Source of the DNA: Xenorhabdus szentirmaii DSM 16338
Lineage (GTDB): Bacteria; Pseudomonadota; Gammaproteobacteria; Enterobacterales; Enterobacteriaceae
Reading direction: 5' to 3'
Length of the DNA: 64,000 nucleotides
Assembly (NCBI RefSeq): GCF_002632585.1
Contig: NZ_NIBV01000001.1
Span: 858,094-922,093, forward strand
A model generated the notes under the pieces. It did no database searches, was not told where the DNA came from, and was given only the letters and a program-made list of their open reading frames with translations. Position 1 is the stretch's first letter. The number at the start of each line of letters is the position of its first letter. This document shows positions 42,614 through 51,931 of this stretch, piece after piece. The position numbers were made by a program, and so were the translations under genes.

Positions 42614-43249
42614 ATGGAAGATTTAACTTTTTCGCTCATCGCCATTGCGGGAACATTACTACTGGGAGCGATGAATCCAGGAGAAAGTTTCCTCCTTGTT
42701 GCTCGTACAACAGTAGCGACTTCTCGTATCAACGGTATTGCAACAGCATTAAGTATGGGAACCGGCAGTTTAATTTTTGCTCTCATTGCTATTTTTGGGT
42801 TGCAAGGAATTATTAAGGCATTCCCTGATTTCTATTTGTTTATTAGAATATTAGGTGGCTTATATCTCATTTACCTTGCTTATAAATTTTCTATTAAAAA
42901 GAAAAAAGCCATTGTAAATAATGGCAGTACAATAGTAGAACGACAATCTTTTTTACAAAGTTACTTTCAAGGGCTGATAATACAGCTCAGCAACCCTAAT
43001 ACAGCGTTAATTTTTGTCAGTGTATTTTCTGTATTATTAGGTCATGCCCTGACTTTAGGCATGTATTTTGTTTTACCTTCTATTGCCTTCATGATTGATT
43101 CATTATGGTATATTTTTGTCGCCATAGTATTATCATATCCCAAGCCCAGGAATACTTATCTCAACTACAAAATGTGGTTCGATTATCTGGCCGGAGCATT
43201 AATGCTATTTTTAGGTTTAAAAACATTATATGCCGCCTTAATTTTATAA
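42614..43249 (+). CDS. LysE/RhtB-family amino-acid exporter of the cluster
   Basis: This 211-residue protein has six hydrophobic helices and LysE-family motifs: 'GAMNPGESFLLVARTTVA' near the start, 'GGLYLIYLAYKF', and 'QLSNPNTALIFVSVFSVLL'. LysE/RhtB proteins export amino acids and small derivatives. The 3-bp spacing to the ATP-grasp gene suggests it exports the product or relieves a toxic amino-acid intermediate. A second family member lies at 61358-61990 in another context. Confidence 0.88.
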   Translation: MEDLTFSLIAIAGTLLLGAMNPGESFLLVARTTVATSRINGIATALSMGTGSLIFALIAIFGLQGIIKAFPDFYLFIRILGGLYLIYLAYKFSIKKKKAIVNNGSTIVERQSFLQSYFQGLIIQLSNPNTALIFVSVFSVLLGHALTLGMYFVLPSIAFMIDSLWYIFVAIVLSYPKPRNTYLNYKMWFDYLAGALMLFLGLKTLYAALIL

Positions 43250-43376
43250 AAAAACAAATGCCATCAATATCAAAATAATGACAATAAGGCTTGAAAACTT
43301 TAGGACAGCATTGATGGCTATTAATCTATAGCTTCGTCGTTATAAATTCTCTGTATTCTAATAAATAACTATACTG

Positions 43377-43460
43377 AATGGATTTCAAGATGCAGAGCAC
43401 CGCAAAGGATCAGCAATTCATCAGGAAACATATTTTCCCAACCAAAGGTTGTAGATTGAT
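43377..43460 (+). repeat. Diverged remnant of the dispersed repeat (left end)
   Basis: AATGGATTTCAAGATGCAG followed by CACCGCAAAGG, ATCAGCAATTCATCAGGAA and CCCAACCAAAGGTTG follows the plan of the left half of the element at 55459 (AATGGATTTCAAGTTGCA, GCGGCGGCAAG, AATTCGTCGGGAA, CCGGCCAAAGGCTGG). With the remnant after gyrB it flanks the biosynthetic island. I see no gene in 43250-43716. Confidence 0.55.
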
Positions 43461-43468
43461 AAATAAAA

Positions 43469-43508
43469 GTATACATCCCTGATAGTCTATATTATCCGGG
43501 ATGTATAC
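43469..43508. terminator. Inverted repeat between the island and asd
   Basis: GTATACATCCC and GGGATGTATAC form an 11-bp perfect stem with an 18-nt AT-rich loop, 220 bp after the LysE stop. There is no T run on either side, so it may be an operator or a late hairpin rather than a true terminator. Confidence 0.4.
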
Positions 43509-43653
43509 ATCAGGCCCTGAGAAATACCTTCTGAGATTATTTTCCGCAAGTTTTTCTGGGCAAAAAACCCAGGGCATAGCTCTAATCCATTTACAGAAAT
43601 TAACTAATTTAATGATGATACAAGTTACCCAAACCAGAATGGCAAAACGCTGA

Positions 43654-43680
43654 CCGCCAATTTATTGATTCAATTGGCGG
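43654..43680 (-). terminator. Probable asd terminator
   Basis: A 9-bp perfect stem, CCGCCAATT with AATTGGCGG, has a 9-nt loop and lies 37 bp downstream of the asd stop on the minus strand. A modest T run (CGTTTTGCC) follows at a short distance. Confidence 0.5.
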
Positions 43681-43716
43681 CCTGTTATCAAAAACCCAAT
43701 AATGATTCAGTGGTGA

Positions 43717-44835
43717 TTACAACAATATCTTCAGCATACGGCGCAGAGGCTCTGCCGCTCCCCACAACAGCTGATCCCCAACAGTAAATGCAGATAAATA
43801 TTCCGGCCCCATATTCAGTTTGCGCAGGCGCCCGACAGGGGTATTCAACGTACCTGTCACCGCTGCTGGCGTCAGTTCCCGCATTGTCAGCTCACGATCA
43901 TTGGGGATGACACGAACCCAATCATTATGCGAAGCCAACAGTGTTTCAATTTCATGGAGCGGGATGTCTTTTTTCAATTTCAGGGTAAATGCCTGACTAT
44001 GGCAGCGCAATGCGCCAATACGGACACACAGGCCATCAATTGGAATAATATTATTGCCTGTGTTCAGGATCTTGTTGGTTTCGGCCTGACCTTTCCACTC
44101 TTCACGGCTCTGCCCATTTTCCAGCGCCTTATCAATCCATGGGATCAGGCTGCCAGCCAGAGGGACACCAAACTGATCCGTCGGCAATGCACCGCTGCGG
44201 GTAAAATCCGTGACACGTTTTTCAATATCCAGAATTGCAGAAGCCGGATCTTGTAACTCCCCAGCAACCTGCTGATGCAGCATTCCCATTTGCACCAGCA
44301 ATTCGCGCATATGGCGCGCACCACCTCCGGAAGCCGCCTGATAGCTTGATACCGACGCCCATTCAACCAAATCATTGGCAAATAATCCCCCCAATGACAT
44401 CAGCATTAAACTGACCGTACAGTTACCACCAACAAACGTTTTAATACCCTTATTCAGGCTGCTTTGAATGTGCTGATGGTTAACCGGATCGAGAATAATG
44501 ACCGCTTCATCATTCATACGCAGGGAAGACGCGGCATCAATCCAATATCCCTGCCAACCCGTTGATCTCAGTTTAGGATAAACTTCATTGGTATAATCCC
44601 CGCCCTGGCAGCTAATGATAATATCCAGTGCGCTCAATGCGTCGATATCAAAAGCATTCTGTAATGTACCTGATTTACCAGTGCTATTTATTGCAAACTG
44701 CGGTGCAGATAATCCATGCTGGGACGTGGTAAAGAAAACCGGATTTATTTCGTCAAAATCCCGTTCTTCCATCATCCGCTGCATCAATACTGAGCCGACC
44801 ATACCACGCCAGCCAATAAAACCTACGTTTTTCAT
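43717..44835 (-). CDS. asd: Aspartate-semialdehyde dehydrogenase
   Basis: This 372-residue enzyme reduces aspartyl phosphate to aspartate semialdehyde, the branch point to lysine, diaminopimelate, threonine and methionine. It has the Rossmann start '[20 protein letters not shown]', the active-site Cys in '[17 protein letters not shown]', '[15 protein letters not shown]', and the catalytic His in '[19 protein letters not shown]'. I take ATG 44835; an adjacent ATG at 44838 is in frame. It is monocistronic and marks the core boundary of the island. Confidence 0.96.
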   Translation of the reverse strand: MKNVGFIGWRGMVGSVLMQRMMEERDFDEINPVFFTTSQHGLSAPQFAINSTGKSGTLQNAFDIDALSALDIIISCQGGDYTNEVYPKLRSTGWQGYWIDAASSLRMNDEAVIILDPVNHQHIQSSLNKGIKTFVGGNCTVSLMLMSLGGLFANDLVEWASVSSYQAASGGGARHMRELLVQMGMLHQQVAGELQDPASAILDIEKRVTDFTRSGALPTDQFGVPLAGSLIPWIDKALENGQSREEWKGQAETNKILNTGNNIIPIDGLCVRIGALRCHSQAFTLKLKKDIPLHEIETLLASHNDWVRVIPNDRELTMRELTPAAVTGTLNTPVGRLRKLNMGPEYLSAFTVGDQLLWGAAEPLRRMLKILL

Positions 44836-45065
44836 CATATTTACCCTGTCTTGAAAGATGTTCGTCAGACACCGCTGACAGCACTAAAACTGACAAAATA
44901 TAGCGAAAGGTGCAAGTATATTTATGAACGATGGCCGCCCTATTTTTACTTGGATGCGTTGGATATTTTCAGGCCTGTTTTTTCAAATCCATTGAAGTAG
45001 GTTTATAAATTCCAGAATAGATAAAATAGAAGGAAAAACCTACAGCAGAGCTGTAGGCTTATTGA

Positions 45066-45206
45066 TTAGCGTTTCTTTTTCTTGCCTTGAACCGCCTTAA
45101 AACGCGGATTAGCTTTACAGATGACATACAACCGACCACGGCGGCGAACAACTTTGCAATCAGGGTGACGTTGCTTTGCGGTTTTCAGTGAACTCAGTAC
45201 CTGCAT
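45066..45206 (-). CDS. rpmJ2: Alternative (zinc-free type) 50S ribosomal protein L36
   Basis: This 46-residue protein begins [20 protein letters not shown], continues [20 protein letters not shown] and ends in GKKKKR, matching YkgO of E. coli. The CxxC zinc ligands of the standard L36 are not all present. It follows rpmE2 by 49 bp and should be expressed when zinc is low, so that zinc can be released from ribosomes. Confidence 0.93.
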   Translation of the reverse strand: MQVLSSLKTAKQRHPDCKVVRRRGRLYVICKANPRFKAVQGKKKKR

Positions 45207-45219
45207 GGGTCCTATCCTT

Positions 45220-45268
45220 CATTTATTTACTTATTTATTTATTTACTTAATTTACTTATTTATTTACT
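45220..45268. repeat. Low-complexity ATTT/ACTT tetranucleotide tract
   Basis: A run of alternating ATTT, ACTT and TATT units of about 49 bp lies between rpmE2 and rpmJ2 and runs into the last codons of rpmE2. It is a potential slippage site and leaves little room for a normal L36 ribosome-binding site (AAGGATAGG follows it). Confidence 0.7.
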
Positions 45269-45513
45269 GCCAAAAAGCGGCCAAACCTTTTCTGGAAACG
45301 TTCCGTACTCCCCTCTTGCGAGACACTCCGTTGTTTACCGCTATAAAAAGGGTGCGATTCTGCTGAAACCTCGATTGTCACGTAAGGGTATTCCTTTCCC
45401 TCCAACGTTATGGTTTTCGGTGTATTAATCGTTGATCCCACTTTGAAATAAGCGTCAACACTTGCGTCATGAAAGACAGCAACCCGATAGTTAGGATGGA
45501 TTCCCTGGTTCAT
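45256..45513 (-). CDS. rpmE2: Alternative (zinc-free, type B) 50S ribosomal protein L31
   Basis: This 85-residue protein starts [20 protein letters not shown] and has '[20 protein letters not shown]' and 'FQKRFGRF', the YkgM/L31B pattern. The Cys residues that bind zinc in standard L31 are absent. I chose ATG 45513 since the upstream codons (MAIESF) are not part of the family. It is the first gene after a Zur box. Confidence 0.95.
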   Translation of the reverse strand: MNQGIHPNYRVAVFHDASVDAYFKVGSTINTPKTITLEGKEYPYVTIEVSAESHPFYSGKQRSVSQEGSTERFQKRFGRFLAVNK

Positions 45514-45533
45514 AAAACTCTCAATTGCCATAA

Positions 45534-45552
45534 AATGTTACAATATAACATT
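45534..45552 (-). promoter_or_regulatory. Zur box upstream of rpmE2-rpmJ2
   Basis: AATGTTACAATATAACATT is a palindrome (7-bp arms AATGTTA/TAACATT) with the GTTA-N5-TAAC core of enterobacterial Zur sites. It is 21 bp from the rpmE2 start, so Zur with zinc should block transcription. Confidence 0.88.
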
Positions 45553-45887
45553 ACAATAAATCAACTTTCTGGTGCTGACAACTTTCTTTTGAACATTTTT
45601 ATATCGTTTATCTTGAATGTGTTCGGTTCAGTGACAACCGGAATGAAGGGAAAAGGCCCGTTCTGTACCATCCGAAAGGCTTCTGCATCTGAGCGCCATT
45701 CAAACTGAATAAAAAAATAACAACAGCCAATATTGAAAATATGGTTAAACGTAAAAGCCAATCCTGTTTAGCCCCCAAAAATCTATAATTAAAATAAATG
45801 AATCAGTCCCATCTTATTCTGCGATATGCTTCAAAAAAGCCCTTTTTTCCTCGATTCACTTATTTCAAAAAATGTTTTAATTAAGTA

Positions 45888-45906
45888 TTATTTAATAATC
45901 ATTATC
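45888..45906 (+). promoter_or_regulatory. Possible Fur-like site before the flotillin operon
   Basis: TTATTTAATAATCATTATC matches 13 of 19 Fur-box positions, with the last 12 (ATAATCATTATC except spacing) intact. It lies about 20 bp before the first ATG of the operon. This is AT-rich sequence, so a chance match is possible. Confidence 0.35.
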
Positions 45907-45925
45907 ATATTGAGACAGCATTCTG

Positions 45926-46548
45926 ATGGATCTTTTTTTTCAAAACTGCTTAGCTTTCCCTGTTGTGATTTTCAGTGGGCTACTGTTGATTGTTTTGTTT
46001 TATTGGATATGCGCTGCTGTTGGTTTACTCGATATTGATATCTTAAACATCGATGTAGATAGTTTCGATGCATCTGCCCTGGCTGGCTGACAAAACTCGG
46101 CCTTATAGGAATTCCGGTTACTGTCATTATTACGTTGATTACCCTGATTGGCTGGCCCTTAAGTTATTTCAGCGTACATTTGATGCTGCGTTTCATTGAA
46201 ACTGATGTGATCCGTTATTTACTTGGAACCGCCACTTTCTTTATCGTGTGTTTCGTTGCATTACTGCTGACAACAATGTTATTGCGCCCATTGCAACCGA
46301 AACTGGCCAAACTCAATCACACCAACAGTGCTGACGATCTACTCGGCAAAGTCGCTGAAGTCCGTTCCCCGATTGTGACAGAACAACGTGGTGAAGCCCT
46401 GATGGATAATCACGGTGCCAGTCTGATCTTACAGGTACGCGCCCCGGAAAGTGATGGTATTTCCCGCGGTGATCGTGTCGTACTCATTAGCTATGACGCT
46501 GCGACGCACAGTTACACCGTAGTCAGTGAAGATGAATTTCAATTGTAA
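45926..46548 (+). pseudogene. OB-fold membrane protein of YqiJ/YuaF type, broken by a 4-bp repeat contraction
   Basis: An ATG at 45926 opens a 54-codon frame (MDLFFQNCLAFPVVIFSGLL, one membrane helix, then an acidic DIDILNIDVDSFDAS segment) that ends at TGA 46088. The continuation 'WLTKLGLIGIPVTVIITLIT' resumes in another frame from 46084 and runs to 46548. It has more helices and a C-terminal OB-like domain ('AEVRSPIVTEQRGEALMD', 'SRGDRVVLISYDAA'). The break lies in GGCTGGCT; a third GGCT copy would restore one frame of about 209 residues, the usual YqiJ-type length. It precedes a flotillin gene, as in yqiJ-yqiK. Sequencing error, real loss or phase variation are all possible. Confidence 0.75.
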
Positions 46549-46723
46549 TAGTCACGGTTAACCCGCCGCTATTTACGATTTAATCGTTGCCGTAAAACTT
46601 GCTATCTGACATGTCTCATTCAACATTCTGGTCATGGATGAATAGCAACTTAAGTTCTGGGGTTTCTGGTGCGTTATCCGCCAACCCCAAACCAGTTCGC
46701 CTCAAAATAAAATGGAGAAATAC

Positions 46724-48946
46724 ATGTCGGATATTGCCTTGGCAGATTTCATGCCTTTTTTGATCATCATTGCAACGGTGATTATCGTCATTCTCGGTTT
46801 CTTTGGCCTTTTTAAAGCGTTTTATATCAAAGTGCCACAAGGAACAGCGCTGATCGTCAATGATATGTCAGCACAGCCAAAAGTCCATTTCACTGGTGCG
46901 CTGGTCTATCCGGTGATTTACAAAAAAGAATTTATGCGCATTTCTCTGCTGACGCTGGAAGTTGATCGCCGTGGTAAAGATGGCCTGATCTGCAAAGATA
47001 ACCTGCGTGCAGACATTACGGTTGCCTTCTACCTGCGTGTTAATGAAACCACTGAAGATGTCCTGAAAGTGGCTAAATCTATCGGTGTTGATCGCGCTTC
47101 CGACCATAATGCCGTTAATGCACTGTTCAGCGCCAAATTCTCAGAAGCGCTGAAAACCGTTGGTAAACAATTTGAACTGTCAAAATTGTTTGAAGATCGC
47201 CAGAACTTCCGTGACCGCATTGTTGATGTCATCGGCAAAGATCTGAACGGTTACGCGCTGGAAGATGTTGCCATCGACTATCTGGAGCAAACCCCGAAAA
47301 ACTCACTGGACCCGAACAATATTTTCGATGCGGAAGGTATTCGCAAAATCACCGAAATCACCGCCATCCACAATATTGAAACCAACCAGAAAGAGCGCGA
47401 CCAAGAACTGGCTATCCAGAAGAAAAACGTAGAAACCCGTGAAGCCAGTTTGGCGTTGGAACGCCAGCAGGCAGATGCTGAAGCTCGTCAGAAACGTGAA
47501 ATTGAGAGCATTCGTGCCCGAGAAGCAGCCGAGACACTGAAAGTCAAAGAAGAAGAGCGCCTGAAAGCAGAACAGGCACGTATCCAGACTCAGCAAGAAA
47601 TCGAAATTCGCGAGGAAAACCGTCTGCGTGAAGTGGAAGTGGCACAACAAAACCGCGAACGAGCCGTTATCATCGAGATGGAGAAAGTGACTCGGGCACA
47701 GGAGCTGGAAATTGTTTCCCGTGAACGAGAAGTCGAACTCCAGCGGATCGATAAAGAAAAAGTACTGGAAGAAGAACGTAAAAATATTTCTAACGTGATC
47801 CGTGAACGTGTTGCCGTTGAGAAAACCGTCGCACAGGAAGAAGAACGCATTAAAGAAGTCCGCCTGATTTCTGATGCGGATCGCCAGAAACAAATCACGA
47901 TTATTCAGGCTCAGGCCAAAGCAGAACAAGAGCTGGTGCGTCAGGTCAAACAAGCCGAGGCAGATGAAAACAGTGCTAAATTCAAGGCACTGGAAATCAG
48001 TACCATGGCTCAGGCCGAGCTGGAAGCTGCCGCCAAACAGTCAGAAGCGAAAAAACGCATGGCGGAAGGTATTGAAGCCGAAGAAGCGGCGTTAGGTCTG
48101 GCCGAAGCGCGTATCCGCCAAGCCAAAGCCGAAGCGGAAGAAAAAGAAGGGCTGGTGCAGGCGCATGTGATTGCGGAAAAACTGTTGGCAGAAGCCCGTG
48201 GTACACAAGAAAAAGGGCTGGCAGAAGCCCGCGTTCTGGAAGCTCAGGCCGACGCCTCCGAAAAACAAGGCCTTGCTGAGGCGAAAGTGTTGGAAGAGAA
48301 ATTGGCAGCACAGGCGCGGGGCGATGAACAGCAAGCCAACGCCAAAGAAAAACTGGGTCTGGTAGACGCGAAGGTACTGGAAGAAAAACTGGTGGCGCAG
48401 GCTCGTGGGGAGGGCCAGCTTGGTTCAGCGCAAGCTGAGGTTATCCGTCAGCGTCTGAAAGCCGAAGCCGATGGTCTGACTGACAAATTCACCGCAATGG
48501 GCAATCTCAACGATACCGCTCGCGATCATGAAGAATTCCGCATGCAGCTTGAGAAGAACTTCGAGCAAGCAATGGCTTCGATTGCAGCCAACAAAGAAAT
48601 TGCCAAAGAACAAGCCGAAGTACTGGCAGCAGCACTCAGCAAAACCAATATTGATATCGTGGGGGGTGACGGCAGCTTCTTCAATACCTTCTCCAAGGCA
48701 CTCAGTGTGGGCAAAGCCATCAATGGTGTCGTAGATAAAAGCCCGCTGGTAAAAGATGCCGTGCAGAAACTGCTGGCAGGCAAAGGAGAAAAAGGAAACG
48801 GAGAGAAAGGAAACGAAGGGAAAGAAGTTGGGGAATCAAAGCTGAACCTCGATTCACTCCTGCAAAACCCTGAAGTGCAATCTCTGGTTAACATGTTCGG
48901 TTCAAATAAAAAGACCCCGAACAAAGGCATCTCTGAAGAGTCATAA
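46724..48946 (+). CDS. Flotillin/SPFH protein with long repeated coiled coil (YqiK-like)
   Basis: This 740-residue protein has an N-terminal membrane segment (about residues 8-30), then an SPFH domain ('YIKVPQGTALIVNDMS', 'LLTLEVDRRGKDGLICKDNL') to about 215. A very long charged coiled coil (about 225-640) follows, and a Gly/Lys-rich tail. In the coiled coil, four units of the type EK-GL-EAKVLEEKLAAQARG recur (about residues 475-570). Flotillins scaffold membrane microdomains. The ATG at 46724 has GGAG 7 nt upstream and is preferred to the ATG at 46712. E. coli YqiK is shorter (about 550). It follows the broken OB-fold gene and precedes the DUF3686 gene. Confidence 0.9.
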   Translation: MSDIALADFMPFLIIIATVIIVILGFFGLFKAFYIKVPQGTALIVNDMSAQPKVHFTGALVYPVIYKKEFMRISLLTLEVDRRGKDGLICKDNLRADITVAFYLRVNETTEDVLKVAKSIGVDRASDHNAVNALFSAKFSEALKTVGKQFELSKLFEDRQNFRDRIVDVIGKDLNGYALEDVAIDYLEQTPKNSLDPNNIFDAEGIRKITEITAIHNIETNQKERDQELAIQKKNVETREASLALERQQADAEARQKREIESIRAREAAETLKVKEEERLKAEQARIQTQQEIEIREENRLREVEVAQQNRERAVIIEMEKVTRAQELEIVSREREVELQRIDKEKVLEEERKNISNVIRERVAVEKTVAQEEERIKEVRLISDADRQKQITIIQAQAKAEQELVRQVKQAEADENSAKFKALEISTMAQAELEAAAKQSEAKKRMAEGIEAEEAALGLAEARIRQAKAEAEEKEGLVQAHVIAEKLLAEARGTQEKGLAEARVLEAQADASEKQGLAEAKVLEEKLAAQARGDEQQANAKEKLGLVDAKVLEEKLVAQARGEGQLGSAQAEVIRQRLKAEADGLTDKFTAMGNLNDTARDHEEFRMQLEKNFEQAMASIAANKEIAKEQAEVLAAALSKTNIDIVGGDGSFFNTFSKALSVGKAINGVVDKSPLVKDAVQKLLAGKGEKGNGEKGNEGKEVGESKLNLDSLLQNPEVQSLVNMFGSNKKTPNKGISEES

Positions 48947-49121
48947 ACAACACTCATCCGTCACAGAACCCTTTACAAAATTATCTGTGGCGGATTTTCC
49001 CTGCACTACTCCCTACGGAATGATCATAAAAAAAATGACCCTCCGGAATATCTGTACAGTGCACCCAAAACCCGCTTTTACGTCATTAAAATCAATCTTG
49101 AGCAAGGAAACGTGATACGCC

Positions 49122-51860
49122 ATGTCAGATAGCCAAGTGAATAATCGTGAACAGGAATTATTGGATAATGCCGTCGCAGAAGGCGGTGCCTACGATATCT
49201 TACGCAATCGCCTGTCTGAGCAAGGCCAGCAACTGCATGAAAAAGTCAGCTTGCTGAATACACGCCGTCTGGAAGAATTCGGCAAAAACCAAACTGACGT
49301 TATCGGGCGCATCCGCATCCGGACAGAAAACAACTGTGTTGCCCGTGATATTGTGCGCGTCGGCAATTGGCTGCTGTTTGGCTACAACGTATTCCTCGGC
49401 TTAAAAAAAGAGACACGGGTTGAAGATGTGTTTTCCCTGTACAAACTCAAGAAAGAAAATGACGAGTATGATGCGGAATCCGTTCCGCTGGCAGGCACAT
49501 TCCTCAATATCACCAGCTTCGTACAAGACTTCCACGAGCTTTATACTTACTACAAAAACACCCAATTGCTGGAATTGGTTGAGCGTGATGGCAAACTTCT
49601 CGCCAGCTTCCAGATTGGTGAAAGAATTACGGATATCCGGGTGTTTCGTTGGGCCATTTCCAGCGATAAAACAGAAATAACCTATATCGATAATCGCGGC
49701 GAACGCGATATCGCCCTGCCCCCTGCTTATGATTTTGAATGGCAGAAAACCACGCGGGAAAACACCGTGAATGGCCGTTATCCACATATGAACATTCTGG
49801 ATACCGTGTTTGTGGAAACCATTGGCGGCGATCTGACCATTAAATGTGAAAACAACACCGAAGATGGTTTGGGGATCTATCGGGAATCCGTATTGGATAA
49901 AACCCAGTCATTGGATGATGCCCAGATTGAATATGCTCAGACCGGCAGCCTGATCTTGCTGAAAATCCGGCCTTATCGCGAAGAATCCTGGCGTTATCTG
50001 GTCTACAACACATTGGCCCAGACCGTACAACGTATTGATGCCATCGGTTTAGCCTGCATTCAATTGCCGGAAGATCACGGCATTATCTTTCCCGGTGGCT
50101 ATTATCTGCAAAATGGGGAATATAAAACGTTCGACCAATCAATGGATGGCATGCGTTTCCGCCGTGTTCGCCGTTCTCCGAATGGCGAAGATGTCATGTA
50201 CATTTTTTACGAACCCAAAGGGGGACGGCTGGCTCTGTTCAATTACAACCTGATCGAACGCAAACTGCAAAATCCGCTGTTTGGCCATGGCTATGCCATG
50301 CTGGAAAACGGTCAGATGGTACTGTTTGAAGGGCAATCAGAAGAGCCGACCCGCATTCATCCCATGCAAATCTGGCAAACACCGTTCTATTCTGACGAAT
50401 ATGCGGCCCGCCAGCCGGCAAAAAACAGCTTTTTGGGGCGCATCGGCAATGCAGAGTTGGTTCGGGGGATTTCCGACCTTTACCATATCGCCAAGGAAAT
50501 CGAACAACAGCAAATTTCCTCCCTGCTCTACGAAAAACTCTGTCAGGATGCCCGCCGTCTGGTCGATATCTATTATTGGCTGAATGACGAACAAAGCCTG
50601 AATATCTCTTTATTGTTGAAAGAGATTGCCAATACGGGTGAAAAGGTTCTGGATGAATACGAAAAAGTAGAAAGCATCCGCCGTCAGTCTACCCGCGCCA
50701 TGAATGAAGCGACATCGCGCCAGAAAGCATTGCTGTCTGCGATGCTGCCGGAAAGCTGGACAGAAACGCATCAATTTATCGACGCCTTAAACAGCCTGAG
50801 CATCCAGCGTGGTCACTTAATCACACTTCGCGATCATCGCTATATTGACCTGTCTCTCCTTGATGAAATGGAAACGCAGCTGGCTGGCAGCCAGCAGCGC
50901 ATTTCACTGGCGACCGCAGAATTCCTTGCCAGCGAAAAAGCATTACAGCCTTTTACCCTGCAATTACAGGAACTGGCACAACAGGTTCAGGTTGCCGCCA
51001 ACCGATCCCAGCTCGCCGAGCCACTGGCAGGCATGGAAAAAATGTCCGCCGATCTGGATATGCTGTCGAACCTGATGGCCTCACTGAAATTCGAGGACAC
51101 AACCCAGCAAACCCACATCATCGAGTCAATTTCCGAAATTTATGCCTTGCTGAACCAAGCCCGGGCCAGACTGCAACAACGCAGAAAAGAGCAAGGGGCA
51201 GTTGAATCCATAGCCCAATTTGGCGCTCAATTTAAACTGTTCAGCCAAGGGATCACCAATGCCCTGACCCTCTCCACCGATCCGGAACGTTGTGATGAAC
51301 AACTTTCCCGCCTGTTAGTCCAGCTGGAAGAGCTGGAAACCCAATTCAGTGATCACGATGAGTTCCTGAATGACATTCTGGACAAACGTGAAGAGCTGCT
51401 GGAAACCTTTGAAACGCACAAACAGTCACTGCTGGATGAGCGTCAGCGCAAGACCCAGAATTTGCAGGTGGCGGCAGAGCGCTTGCTGGACAGCATCATC
51501 CGCCGGACAGCAAAATTTTCATCCCTCGATGAACTGAATGCCTTCTTTGCTTCCGATACCCTATCGCTGAAAACCCGTGAAATCATTGAACGCTTACGGG
51601 AACTGAAAGACAGCGTAAAAGCGGACGATATCGATGCCAAATTCAAGGCCGCGAGGGATCAGGCCATTCGCAGCCTGCGGGACAAAACAGAAATCTATGA
51701 AAATGGCGGCAACGTTATCAAATTTGGCCCGCGCCACCGTTTCAGCGTCAATACCCAAGAGCTGGATCTCACAATCCTGCCACGGGGCGATCACCTCTAT
51801 CTGCACCTGACCGGAACGGATTATCAGGAACCCATCGACAGCCCAGAACTGAGTCACTGA
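49122..51860 (+). CDS. DUF3686 protein, N-terminal part of a 'DNA repair ATPase'-type fusion
   Basis: This 912-residue protein begins MSDSQVNNREQELLDNAVAE. It has a long beta-rich region (about 70-430) of DUF3686 type, then coiled coil (about 480-830; 'LDEMETQLAGSQQRISLATA', 'RARLQQRRKEQGAVESIAQF'), then a short C-terminal beta region. No Walker A motif is visible, despite the 'DNA repair ATPase' name used in databases. In related genomes I recall this joined to the AAA+ domain encoded next. Just before its stop at 51860 the -1 frame stays open into the next gene, so it may be one gene split by a frameshift. It is probably in one operon with the flotillin (175-bp gap). Confidence 0.75.
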   Translation: MSDSQVNNREQELLDNAVAEGGAYDILRNRLSEQGQQLHEKVSLLNTRRLEEFGKNQTDVIGRIRIRTENNCVARDIVRVGNWLLFGYNVFLGLKKETRVEDVFSLYKLKKENDEYDAESVPLAGTFLNITSFVQDFHELYTYYKNTQLLELVERDGKLLASFQIGERITDIRVFRWAISSDKTEITYIDNRGERDIALPPAYDFEWQKTTRENTVNGRYPHMNILDTVFVETIGGDLTIKCENNTEDGLGIYRESVLDKTQSLDDAQIEYAQTGSLILLKIRPYREESWRYLVYNTLAQTVQRIDAIGLACIQLPEDHGIIFPGGYYLQNGEYKTFDQSMDGMRFRRVRRSPNGEDVMYIFYEPKGGRLALFNYNLIERKLQNPLFGHGYAMLENGQMVLFEGQSEEPTRIHPMQIWQTPFYSDEYAARQPAKNSFLGRIGNAELVRGISDLYHIAKEIEQQQISSLLYEKLCQDARRLVDIYYWLNDEQSLNISLLLKEIANTGEKVLDEYEKVESIRRQSTRAMNEATSRQKALLSAMLPESWTETHQFIDALNSLSIQRGHLITLRDHRYIDLSLLDEMETQLAGSQQRISLATAEFLASEKALQPFTLQLQELAQQVQVAANRSQLAEPLAGMEKMSADLDMLSNLMASLKFEDTTQQTHIIESISEIYALLNQARARLQQRRKEQGAVESIAQFGAQFKLFSQGITNALTLSTDPERCDEQLSRLLVQLEELETQFSDHDEFLNDILDKREELLETFETHKQSLLDERQRKTQNLQVAAERLLDSIIRRTAKFSSLDELNAFFASDTLSLKTREIIERLRELKDSVKADDIDAKFKAARDQAIRSLRDKTEIYENGGNVIKFGPRHRFSVNTQELDLTILPRGDHLYLHLTGTDYQEPIDSPELSH

Positions 51861-51931
51861 AACCCTATTGGTCCATAGCCCTTGAATCAGAATCACCACA
51901 GGTCTATCGCGCTGAGTATCTGGCTTATTCC

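Noticed and set aside
47303..47953. 216-codon minus-strand ORF inside the flotillin gene
   Set aside because: Antisense shadow of the repetitive coiled-coil coding strand; Phe/Leu-rich without a family pattern.
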